A stretch of 25,970 bases of DNA. Origin: Collinsella sp. (GTDB lineage: Bacteria > Actinomycetota > Coriobacteriia > Coriobacteriales > Coriobacteriaceae). Each line of letters opens with the position of its first letter. The first letter of the stretch is position 1. A model generated the notes under the pieces. That model did not search any database and was not told where the DNA came from. It was given only the letters and a program-made list of their open reading frames with translations. Where the stretch lies: positions 1-25,970 of the forward strand of contig JAHAAK010000032.1 of assembly GCA_018376905.1 (NCBI GenBank). The letters run 5' to 3'. Made by a program: the position numbers and the translations under genes. Positions 15,215 to 21,621 of this stretch are shown one piece after another.

Positions 15215-15935
15215 AGCCGATGGGCTCGGTGTATTTGGCGCGGTCGGTGCGTTGGATGCGCTTGGAGACGTGGAGCGGGCGACCGTCGGTGTCGTAGACG
15301 TAGTCGGTGATTAGGATCAACGCCTGCCCGCGCTCGACGTTGAGCAAAAACGCCTCGTTTTGCGAGGCGTAGCACACCTCAAAGGTCTTATGCCCCTGTG
15401 CCGGCGCGCGATGGAACTCCTGTCGCAGCGTGGCGTAGAGCGAACCGTTAATATCGCGATCGATGAGCGTCTCGAAGCTTGGCGGCAGGTAGGTGGTCTC
15501 CAGGCACAGCGGCGCGTCGTCCAGGTAGCGCAGGCGGACAAGTTTGACGAGCTTGCTGCCCACGACGGCGTCAAAGAACTTAGCTATGCTGCCGGCCGCC
15601 TTGGCAAAGCCCGAGTCCACGGTGCGCGTGGTGGGCTTCATGCCCTGGCCTTCGACCTGCTTGGTATAGCTCGAAAACACCAGGTTGTTCTCGTGGAGCG
15701 CGGGCGTGTCGGCCACAAAGGCGCCACGCCCGCGCTCGGTGCGCACCAGGCCCTCATCAACGAGCACCTTAAGGGCGTGGCGCACGGTGCTGCGCGACAG
15801 CCCCGATTCGTCCATGAGCTCCATCTCGGACGGCAGCTTGTCTCCGCGTGCGTAGATGCCGGCGGCGATGCGGTCGCGAAGCGTACCCGCCAAGCGCTCG
15901 TATTGGGCCAGTTTCTTTTTAGACGAAGCGTTCAT
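15213..15935 (-). CDS. GntR family regulator, HutC/UTRA type (regulator 1)
   Basis: 240 residues. The N-terminal winged helix-turn-helix (about 10-77) shows GDKLPSEMELMDESGLSRSTVRHALKVL and the wing EGLVRTERGRGAFV. The C-terminal UTRA effector domain (about 95-235) contains KLVRLRYLDDAPLCLETTYLP and ALILITDYVYDTDGRPLHVSK. Such proteins usually bind a phosphorylated sugar or similar small molecule and repress the adjacent operon. It is divergent from the FrlB-like deglycase at 16141 across a 205-bp AT-rich region carrying two near-identical 18-nt repeats. This makes it the likely local repressor of the deglycase and of itself. The ribosome site is weak (AGG about 8 bases before ATG). Confidence 0.93.
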   Translation of the reverse strand: MNASSKKKLAQYERLAGTLRDRIAAGIYARGDKLPSEMELMDESGLSRSTVRHALKVLVDEGLVRTERGRGAFVADTPALHENNLVFSSYTKQVEGQGMKPTTRTVDSGFAKAAGSIAKFFDAVVGSKLVKLVRLRYLDDAPLCLETTYLPPSFETLIDRDINGSLYATLRQEFHRAPAQGHKTFEVCYASQNEAFLLNVERGQALILITDYVYDTDGRPLHVSKRIQRTDRAKYTEPIG

Positions 15936-15945
15936 GCGATCAACC

Positions 15946-15963
15946 TGTATCTAACTTGTATGC
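15946..15963 (+). promoter_or_regulatory. Putative operator 1 of GntR regulator 1
   Basis: TGTATCTAACTTGTATGC matches 17 of 18 bases of the site at 16085-16102. It lies 11 bases from the GntR start codon, a position fit for autorepression. Confidence 0.6.
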
Positions 15964-15978
15964 GTATCTAATCAAGCA

Positions 15979-15991
15979 TGTATTCAATACA
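15979..15991. promoter_or_regulatory. TGTATT-C-AATACA palindrome
   Basis: A perfect palindrome with 6-bp arms and one central base, between the two putative operators. A GCATACAA half-site (16056-16063), the complement of the TTGTATGC core, lies further on. Both may be extra contacts for the GntR protein. Confidence 0.45.
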
Positions 15992-16067
15992 ACAACAAAA
16001 CCGCTGGTAGCTAGCTATCGAAAACCGCATCAGCAATATTTCTAAGATAAATATAGCATACAACTAG

Positions 16068-16102
16068 TCGACATAACCAAAACATGTATGTAACTTGTAT
16101 GC
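16068..16102 (+). promoter_or_regulatory. Putative promoter of the first deglycase with operator 2
   Basis: A TCGACA -35 candidate (16068-16073) lies 17 bases before TAACTT (16091-16096). The second 18-nt operator TGTATGTAACTTGTATGC (16085-16102) covers the -10, which suits repression. The -10 is a poor match, so the promoter itself is tentative while the operator repeat is clear. Confidence 0.5.
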
Positions 16103-16140
16103 CATCGAGAGCATCAAACGAGAAGAAAGGCTGATGCACG

Positions 16141-17133
16141 ATGACTACTCAGGAACAGGTTAAGGATGTCGTCTCCCAGGTTTTGGCTGACAAGGCAGAC
16201 AAGGGCGGCATCAAGCGCGTCGTGTGGATTGGCGCTGGCGGATCCAACGGCGGCAACTATCCTGCCCAGTACTTTATGGAGCACGAGGCCACGCAGGTCG
16301 TGAGCTCCAGCTACACCAGCAACGAGTTCGTGCACGCCACCCCGGCCTACGTCAACGAGAACACCCTGGCCGTGGTCGTGTCCATGCGCGGCACCAAGGA
16401 GACCATCGTCGCCGCCCAGGTCGCCAAGGACCACGGCGCCAGCACCATCGCCATCTATGTCGACGAGTCCGGCCTTACCGAGGTCTGCGACTACAAGATC
16501 CAGTACGATAGCCTGGCCGTCGATGAGTCCTGCATGGGCCGCACCAACTCCGCCGTCGTGACCATGATCGCCATGGAGCTTACGCAGCAGACCGAGGGCT
16601 ATGCCGAGTACGAGACCGCTATGGCCGCGTTTGACTTGGTCGACCCCATCTATCGCAAGGCCGTCGAGTACACCCGTCCGCTCGCTGCCAAGTGGGCCGA
16701 GCAGAACGCCGACAAGCCCTGCATCAACGTCATGGCCCAGGGCCCGCTCTTTGGTGCCGCCTACGTCTTTAGCATCTGCAACGTGCAGGAGATGCTGCAG
16801 ATCGACTCCTGCACCATCAACACCTGCGATTTCTTCCATGGCCCCTTCGAGATCCTGGACAAGCGCACCTCGCTGTTCCAGCTCATCAGTGTCGGCCGCA
16901 GCCGCTGCAACGACGAGCGCGGCATCCGCTTCGTCAACCAGTACGGTGGCGAGCGCGTCTATCAGCTCGACGCCAAGGAGCTCGGCCTTAACGACATCAA
17001 GGACAGCGTGAGCGAGTACTTCAACCACCTGATCTTTGCCCCGATCCTCAACAACGTGTACATGCGCGCGCTCTCTGCCGTCACCCACAAGGACTACATG
17101 ACGCGCCGCTACATGTGGAAGCTTGAGTATTAG
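16141..17133 (+). CDS. FrlB/GfrE-like SIS-domain sugar-phosphate deglycase (copy 1)
   Basis: 330 residues with two SIS folds. The N-terminal fold has VVWIGAGGSNGGNYPAQYF (phosphosugar loop), and NEFVHATPAYVNENTLAVVVSMRGTKETI gives the second loop. In the C-terminal fold, E217 (NVQEML) and H233 (FFHGPFE) are 16 residues apart, the spacing I recall for the catalytic Glu/His of Salmonella FraB. The C-terminus RRYMWKLEY matches the family end. This points to cleavage of a 6-phosphorylated Amadori compound into hexose 6-phosphate and amino acid, rather than simple isomerisation. AAAGG lies 10 bases upstream. It is divergent from GntR regulator 1. It is clearly related to the protein at 21622, yet quite different in sequence. 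The exact substrate (fructoselysine, glucoselysine, other) is inference. Confidence 0.85.
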   Translation: MTTQEQVKDVVSQVLADKADKGGIKRVVWIGAGGSNGGNYPAQYFMEHEATQVVSSSYTSNEFVHATPAYVNENTLAVVVSMRGTKETIVAAQVAKDHGASTIAIYVDESGLTEVCDYKIQYDSLAVDESCMGRTNSAVVTMIAMELTQQTEGYAEYETAMAAFDLVDPIYRKAVEYTRPLAAKWAEQNADKPCINVMAQGPLFGAAYVFSICNVQEMLQIDSCTINTCDFFHGPFEILDKRTSLFQLISVGRSRCNDERGIRFVNQYGGERVYQLDAKELGLNDIKDSVSEYFNHLIFAPILNNVYMRALSAVTHKDYMTRRYMWKLEY

Positions 17134-17256
17134 TTACGCGGTTTTACCAAACCGCGTAACGGCTCGACGCTGCGCGGTCCGCATTTGGGCAATCTGACGT
17201 TCAACTTCAAGGGCGCGACCAGAAGGTCAGCGCCCTTTCGTTTCACGTCACCTTGC
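17133..17256 (+). repeat. CGACGCTGC hairpin repeat, copy A
   Basis: A perfect 12-bp stem GTTACGCGGTTT/AAACCGCGTAAC with loop TACC (17133-17160) starts at the last base of the deglycase stop codon. GGCTCGACGCTGC (17161-17173), GGCAATCTGACGTTCAAC (from 17188) and TTTCACGTCACCTTGC (17241-17256) follow. The first 41 bases recur exactly at 25745-25785 and the last 16 at 25948-25963. Confidence 0.85.
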
Positions 17257-17308
17257 CTCAAATGCGGCCCGCTCGCTGACTTATGCTCAACCAGCGGCGC
17301 CTTAGACG

Positions 17309-17399
17309 TTGGGGACGTTCCTTTTCTGCCGGCAGTTGGGGACAGTCCTAGTCGTTGGGGGGCGTTCTTGAATGACCAGTCATTTAAGGGCGTCCCCAA
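17309..17399. repeat. TTGGGGAC-type imperfect hairpin repeat
   Basis: GTTGGGGAC occurs at 17309 and 17334 and GTTGGGGGG at 17354. The last part (17355-17399) folds into a long imperfect hairpin, TTGGGG...AATGAC with GTCATT...CCCCAA. It looks like a REP-type element. The gap 17134-17522 holds only this, the repeat before it and the promoter region after it. Confidence 0.65.
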
Positions 17400-17454
17400 T
17401 GAGTACCCAATGAGTGTGTGGGCGAGCGGATTTTTCCGTTCGGCGATTTGTGTC

Positions 17455-17484
17455 TTGAAAAATGTATATAACGACTATAACGTA
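17455..17484 (+). promoter_or_regulatory. Putative promoter/operator of the EamA permease
   Basis: TTGAAA (17455-17460) is followed after 15 or 17 bases by TATAAC or TAACGT. The overlapping stretch 17467-17484 (TATAACGACTATAACGTA) resembles the reverse complement of the operator core ahead of the PTS at 13 of 18 positions, so GntR regulator 2 may act here too. Confidence 0.4.
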
Positions 17485-17522
17485 GTGTGAAACATATTGG
17501 AAACAATACCGAGGAGGCTGCG

Positions 17523-18605
17523 TTGAAGAAAAGCAATCTGGGCTATGTGCTGGTGCTGGTCGCCGCGCTTATGTGGGGCAGCATCGGAATCTTTGTAAAC
17601 GGCATCTCGGCCATGGGCGTTTCGTCCCAGAGCATGGCTGCCTTTCGCTTGTTGGTCGGAGCGCTTATCTTGGCGCCGGTCCTGATGTTTATGGGCTGCC
17701 GTCCGGGTGAGGGGTCTACCGTGGCTCAGGGTCCGCTGGCCCTGTTCAAGGCAAGCCCCAAAGAGCTCGTCCCCTGCGCGCTTGTCGGTATCGTCGGTCT
17801 GGCCGCCGCCAACACCTGCTATTACGAGTGCATGGGCGAGGTGGGCATGTCCACGGCCTCGGTGCTGCTCTACACCTCGCCGGTGTTTGGTGTCATGCTC
17901 GGCCGCGTACTTTATCGCGAGGACGTGACCCCCAACAAGCTCGTTGCCATTGTCTTTAACATCGTTGGCTGCGTGCTTGCAGTGACCAATGGCGACCTTT
18001 CCGGTTTCCATTTTTCGGTTTGGGGCGTCACGTCGGGCGTGATTGCAGGCCTTTGTGGTGCGTCGCTCGCGGTGTTTAGCCGGATAGCAACCAAGACGGT
18101 CCACCCGCTGGCTGTCACGTTTTGGGGCTTTGTTTTTGGCGGTGCGGTTATGGCGGCTATCGCGGCTCCGTGGCCGGATGTCGCCGCGGCAATGTCGCCA
18201 CAGCTGCTGCTGCTGTTCCTTGGCTTTGGACTCATCCCCACAGCTGTGGCCTACATCTTATATATGCAGGGTCTGTCCATGGGGCTCGAGACATCGAAAG
18301 TTCCCGTCGTAATGTCATTCGAGACGGTCGTCACCGTACTGCTGGGCATTGGTGTCTACGCCGAGCCCGCCGGCGCGATCAAAGTCCTGGGCATCGTGCT
18401 GGTGCTCGCGTCCATCCTGATTATGAACACCGACTTCTCTAAGTTGCGCAACAGTGTGTTTGTCGGTCATGTCATTGAGAGCATGACCTTTAAGCCCAAC
18501 GCGTGGTGGACGGAGAAATCGCAGGACATGGATCTGTTTAAGGAGCGCACCGGCATCGCGCTGGAACCCACCGTGCAGGAAAGCCCCTGGTACTTCGTGC
18601 GATAA
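17523..18605 (+). CDS. EamA/DMT-superfamily permease
   Basis: 360 residues. About ten hydrophobic helices form two EamA repeats: LGYVLVLVAALMWGSIGIFVNG opens the first (about 6-27), and FHFSVWGVTSGVIAGLCGASLAVFSR the second (about 161-186). Members export or import amino acids and other small metabolites. I choose a TTG start at 17523 because GAGGAGG lies 5 bases upstream; an in-frame GTG at 17487 has no such site and would add a hydrophilic stretch unlike the family. A hydrophilic tail of about 50 residues (VIESMTFKPNAWW... to PWYFVR) follows the last helix and is longer than usual. Its place between two Amadori deglycases suggests moving the released amino acid or a related compound, but this is only inference. 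Confidence 0.88.
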   Translation: MKKSNLGYVLVLVAALMWGSIGIFVNGISAMGVSSQSMAAFRLLVGALILAPVLMFMGCRPGEGSTVAQGPLALFKASPKELVPCALVGIVGLAAANTCYYECMGEVGMSTASVLLYTSPVFGVMLGRVLYREDVTPNKLVAIVFNIVGCVLAVTNGDLSGFHFSVWGVTSGVIAGLCGASLAVFSRIATKTVHPLAVTFWGFVFGGAVMAAIAAPWPDVAAAMSPQLLLLFLGFGLIPTAVAYILYMQGLSMGLETSKVPVVMSFETVVTVLLGIGVYAEPAGAIKVLGIVLVLASILIMNTDFSKLRNSVFVGHVIESMTFKPNAWWTEKSQDMDLFKERTGIALEPTVQESPWYFVR

Positions 18606-18689
18606 GGGATAGGCGAGGCGTCTGATCGGGTGTCGACAAAACAACGCCGGCCTACCCGGCCCCAACGTTTCAAGTGCGTTAAACCCGTC

Positions 18690-18725
18690 AACGGTCGATT
18701 TTCACCCGCGAACGGTCTTTATACT
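18690..18725 (+). promoter_or_regulatory. Upstream promoter candidate of the PTS operon
   Basis: A TATACT -10 box lies at 18720-18725. AACGGTC occurs at 18690-18696 and again at 18711-18717, exactly 21 bases apart. No good -35 is visible, so an activator site is possible. Confidence 0.35.
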
Positions 18726-18736
18726 AATTAGCAATA

Positions 18737-18802
18737 TAAGCAACGTATAAGACGTTATAATGACCATAATAAGCAACGTATAAGACGTTATAATGACCAT
18801 AA
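18737..18802 (+). promoter_or_regulatory. Perfect 33-bp tandem duplication: operators of the PTS operon
   Basis: Two identical 33-bp units (18737-18769 and 18770-18802) end 18 bases before the first PTS start codon. Each contains the inverted repeat AACGT-ATAAG-ACGTT (cores 18743-18756 and 18776-18789) overlapping a consensus -10 TATAAT (18756-18761 and 18789-18794). A variant of the core is found at 24922-24935 upstream of GntR regulator 2. This layout suits repression by that protein. Confidence 0.75.
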
Positions 18803-18820
18803 CGAAAAGGAGGAGGCAAG

Positions 18821-19744
18821 ATGAATCAGATCATTCTCGCATCTCATGGCGGCCTGGCCGCAGGCGCCAAAGACACGCTCGAGATGGTTCTCGGCGACGT
18901 GTCGAACGTCCACGTCGTGTCGCTTGCTCGTGACGACAAGGAGCCCATCACCAATAAGGTGGACGCCATGATCGCCACGTTCAACGCGGACGACACCGTC
19001 TATGTGCTGACCGATATGCTCGGCAGCTCGGTCAACAACAACATGGTCGAGCTTTCCAAGAACGGCACGAAGTTCACGGTTGTCAGCGGTTTCAACATCC
19101 CGCTGGCACTGACGCTCGCTATGAGCCCCGTCCCCGTCAAGGGCGCCGAGCTCGCGGCCCTCATTAACGAGGCCCGCACCGGTCTGACCAACCCCAACGC
19201 ACCAGTCGAGGCTGCTGCGGCTCCCGCCAAGAAGGCTAAGGCGTCCCGTCACAGCTCCGGTCCCGCCAAGATCGTCCTCGCACGTCTTGACTACCGTCTG
19301 CTGCACGGCCAGGTCGTCTTTACCTGGACCACCAAGGTTCAGGCCGAGCGCATCATCGTCGTCGACAACGCTGCCGCCAACGATGACATCAAGAAGGGCG
19401 CTCTTAAGCTGGCCAAGCCCCAGGGCGTGCGCCTGAACGTCTTCACCGTCGAGCGTGCCCTCGCCAAGATGGACAAGCTCAACACCCTCGGCGAGCGCGT
19501 CATGTTCGTCTTTGGCAACACGGCCGAGATGCTGCAGTTCTGCCAGGGCTACAAGCTCGACGCCATCAACCTGGGCGCCACCGCCAACCACGACGGTGCC
19601 GATCAGATTGGCGGCAAGGACAGCTCCGTCTTCCTCGACGCCACCCAGAAGGCCGACGTCAACCAGCTGCTCGACATGGGCATCAAGCTCTATGTCCAGC
19701 AGACCCCTACGTATCAGAGCGTCGACATCGACGCCAAGCTGTAA
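18821..19744 (+). CDS. PTS mannose-family fused EIIA-EIIB
   Basis: 307 residues. The EIIA domain (about 1-125) begins MNQIILASHGGLAAGAKDTL with the phosphorylated H9. An Ala/Pro/Lys-rich linker spans about 126-147 (EAAAAPAKKAKASRHS). The EIIB domain (about 148-307) opens KIVLARLDYRLLHGQV with the phosphorylated H162. It passes phosphate from HPr to the incoming sugar at the EIIC-EIID channel. A very strong ribosome site (AAGGAGGAGG) precedes the ATG. It is the first gene of the EIIAB-EIIC-EIID series, with 36- and 13-base gaps. HPr and enzyme I must be encoded elsewhere. The family covers mannose, sorbose, glucosaminate and Amadori compounds; the neighbouring SIS proteins favour the last. Confidence 0.95.
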   Translation: MNQIILASHGGLAAGAKDTLEMVLGDVSNVHVVSLARDDKEPITNKVDAMIATFNADDTVYVLTDMLGSSVNNNMVELSKNGTKFTVVSGFNIPLALTLAMSPVPVKGAELAALINEARTGLTNPNAPVEAAAAPAKKAKASRHSSGPAKIVLARLDYRLLHGQVVFTWTTKVQAERIIVVDNAAANDDIKKGALKLAKPQGVRLNVFTVERALAKMDKLNTLGERVMFVFGNTAEMLQFCQGYKLDAINLGATANHDGADQIGGKDSSVFLDATQKADVNQLLDMGIKLYVQQTPTYQSVDIDAKL

Positions 19745-19780
19745 TCAACCAGGCTTTTGCCTGACTGAAAGGAGAAGGGT

Positions 19781-20575
19781 ATGAATACGTTCATCAGTGC
19801 GGTGCTCGTCGGCCTCGTCGGCGTGTTCTGCATGTGGGACTCCCGCCTGCTCGGTCGTCTTAACTTCGAGCAGCCCCTCGTTGGCGCTACGCTCGTCGGT
19901 CTGCTGCTGGGCGATGTGCCCACCGGCCTTGCCGTCGGTGCCGCCGTCGAGCTCGTGTCCATGGGCCTGGTGCAGGTCGGCGCCGCCGTTCCGCCCGATA
20001 TGGTCCTGGGCGGCATCGTGGCCGCTGCCTTTGCGTGCCTGACCGACGCTTCCGCCGAGACCGCCATGACGATCGCCATCCCGGTCGCCGTCCTGGGTCA
20101 GCTCCTCGGCATCGTGTTCCGTTCCATCATCGCCGTCCTCACCCATGTGGCAGATAACGCGATCGATAACGGAAAGTTCAAGACCGCCTACCGTATGCAC
20201 ATCTGCGCCGGCTCCGGTTTGTACGCCATCATGTACTTCCTGCCGATCTTCCTCGCCGTCTTTGTTGGCACCGACCTGGTTCAGGCCATCGTCAACATGG
20301 TTCCCGAGTGGCTGTCCACTGGTCTTAACGTTTCGACCAAGATCATGACCGCCTACGGCTTGGCCCTGCTGCTCACCATGATGATCAAGAAGGGTATGAC
20401 TCCGTTCCTGTTCATCGGTTTCCTGCTCGCCGCTTACCTCAACCTGTCCGTCATCGCGGTCGCTCTGATCGGTGTGTGCCTGGCTGTCGTCTTCATGGGC
20501 TTCAAGTTCAACGGTTCCCATGCAGCCGCCGGTGTCGATTCCGACTACGATCCGCTCGAAGACGACGAAGACTAA
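19781..20575 (+). CDS. PTS mannose-family EIIC permease subunit
   Basis: 264 residues, integral membrane. The N-terminal MNTFISAVLVGLVGVFCMWDSRLLG and LVGATLVGLLLGDVPTGLAVGAAVELVSMGLVQVGAAVPPD segments are typical of the Man-family EIIC, which forms the sugar-binding part of the channel with EIID. Several further hydrophobic helices follow, and the protein ends in an acidic tail (YDPLEDDED). AAAGGAGAAGGG precedes the ATG. It follows EIIAB by 36 bases and precedes EIID by 13 bases. Codon use is strongly biased to C-ending and AAG codons, as in the deglycases, which suggests high expression. Confidence 0.95.
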   Translation: MNTFISAVLVGLVGVFCMWDSRLLGRLNFEQPLVGATLVGLLLGDVPTGLAVGAAVELVSMGLVQVGAAVPPDMVLGGIVAAAFACLTDASAETAMTIAIPVAVLGQLLGIVFRSIIAVLTHVADNAIDNGKFKTAYRMHICAGSGLYAIMYFLPIFLAVFVGTDLVQAIVNMVPEWLSTGLNVSTKIMTAYGLALLLTMMIKKGMTPFLFIGFLLAAYLNLSVIAVALIGVCLAVVFMGFKFNGSHAAAGVDSDYDPLEDDED

Positions 20576-20588
20576 GGAGGAACACACT

Positions 20589-21422
20589 ATGGCAACCGCA
20601 ACCAAGGACGTGTCCCTGAACAAGAAGGTCAGCCAGTTCTTCTGGCGCTCCTGGGCCATCCAGGCCTCTTGGAACTACGAGCGTCAGATGAACATGGGCT
20701 TCCTCTACGGTATGGTTCCCACGCTCGATCGCCTCTATCCGGACGAGTCCGACCCCAAGCAGCTTGCTGCTAAGAAAGAGGCTTACCACCGTCACATGGC
20801 GTTCTACAACTGCACCCCGCAGACGAGCGCTTTCATCCTGGGCCTCGCCGCCTCCATGGAGGAGGAGTACGCCAAGGATCCCGAGAACTTCAACCCCGAT
20901 TCGATTAACGCGGTCAAGACCTCCCTTATGGGCCCGCTTTCCGGCATCGGTGACTCCTTCTTCCAGGGCACCATCCGCGTTATCGCCTTTGGCTTGGGCG
21001 TTCAGCTGGCTCAGCAGGGCTCCATCATGGGCCCGATCCTGGCCCTTCTCATCTCCATCGTCCCCTCCGTGCTGATTACTTGGTTCGCAGCCAAGATGGG
21101 CTATCAGGGCGGCCACGAGTACCTGAGCAAGCTTCAGGGCGGCGACCTCATGGAGAAGCTCATGTATGTCTGCGGCATCGTGGGTCTTATGTCCGTGGGC
21201 GGCATGATCGCCACGCTGATCGGCGCCACCACCCCGCTGCAGTTCGCTGACGGCACCGTCGTTATCCAGGACATCCTGGACAGCATGATGCCCCAGATGA
21301 TCTCCCTTGGCCTCACCGGCCTTATGTACTGGCTCATCAAGAAGAACGTCAACACCGGTTGGCTTCTCGTGATCGCCATTGTGGGCGGCATCGCCCTCTC
21401 CGCGGTCGGCATCCTGGCTTAG
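20589..21422 (+). CDS. PTS mannose-family EIID permease subunit
   Basis: 277 residues, integral membrane partner of EIIC. Family marks are FFWRSWAIQASWNYERQMNMGFLYGMVPTLDRLYP at about 18-52, the amphipathic HRHMAFYNCTPQTSAFILGLAASMEE, and the signature TSLMGPLSGIGDSFFQGTIRVI near 110-131. C-terminal membrane helices follow and it ends VGGIALSAVGILA. ATG 20589 has AGGAGG 8 bases upstream; an in-frame start farther up overlaps EIIC and is not needed. It completes a three-gene transporter and is followed after a 199-base gap with hairpins by the second deglycase. Confidence 0.95.
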   Translation: MATATKDVSLNKKVSQFFWRSWAIQASWNYERQMNMGFLYGMVPTLDRLYPDESDPKQLAAKKEAYHRHMAFYNCTPQTSAFILGLAASMEEEYAKDPENFNPDSINAVKTSLMGPLSGIGDSFFQGTIRVIAFGLGVQLAQQGSIMGPILALLISIVPSVLITWFAAKMGYQGGHEYLSKLQGGDLMEKLMYVCGIVGLMSVGGMIATLIGATTPLQFADGTVVIQDILDSMMPQMISLGLTGLMYWLIKKNVNTGWLLVIAIVGGIALSAVGILA

Positions 21423-21456
21423 TCGCGACTAAGCGCCTAACCGCTTTCCCCCGGGG

Positions 21457-21487
21457 GCCTGCCTGGCATCCCATACCCCAGGCAGGC
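21457..21487 (+). terminator. Hairpin after EIID (possible partial terminator)
   Basis: GCCTGCCTGG and CCAGGCAGGC form a perfect 10-bp stem with an 11-nt loop, followed by TTCCAT rather than a full T run. It may stop part of the PTS transcript or protect its 3' end. Confidence 0.5.
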
Positions 21488-21500
21488 TTCCATCCCCAAA

Positions 21501-21531
21501 ATGCGACAATGGGACAGTCCCTTTGTCGCAT
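21501..21531. repeat. 31-nt near-perfect palindrome with GGGAC core
   Basis: ATGCGACAA-T-GGGAC, a central A, then GTCCC-T-TTGTCGCAT: every position pairs except one T/T. It lies in the gap between EIID and the second deglycase. It resembles REP-type elements and shares the GGGACAG string with the repeats at 15191 and 17337. Confidence 0.7.
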
Positions 21532-21621
21532 CCTCAACGGGCCGGCGACTCGGCCCAAACCACGGTAACCCTGCGAGCGCCCGGCAATGTGGCGCCGCAA
21601 AAATTGAAAGGAATGTGTCAG

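Noticed and set aside
16141..17133. Glucosamine-6-phosphate synthase or plain phosphosugar isomerase
   Set aside because: There is no glutaminase domain, the length is that of FrlB, and the Glu/His pair with the HGP motif and the RRYMWKLEY end fit the deglycase group better.
18821..21422. Sorbose, mannose or glucosaminate PTS
   Set aside because: The subunits alone would allow it, but no dehydratase, aldolase, reductase or sugar dehydrogenase is nearby; the SIS deglycases point to Amadori compounds. Not fully excluded.
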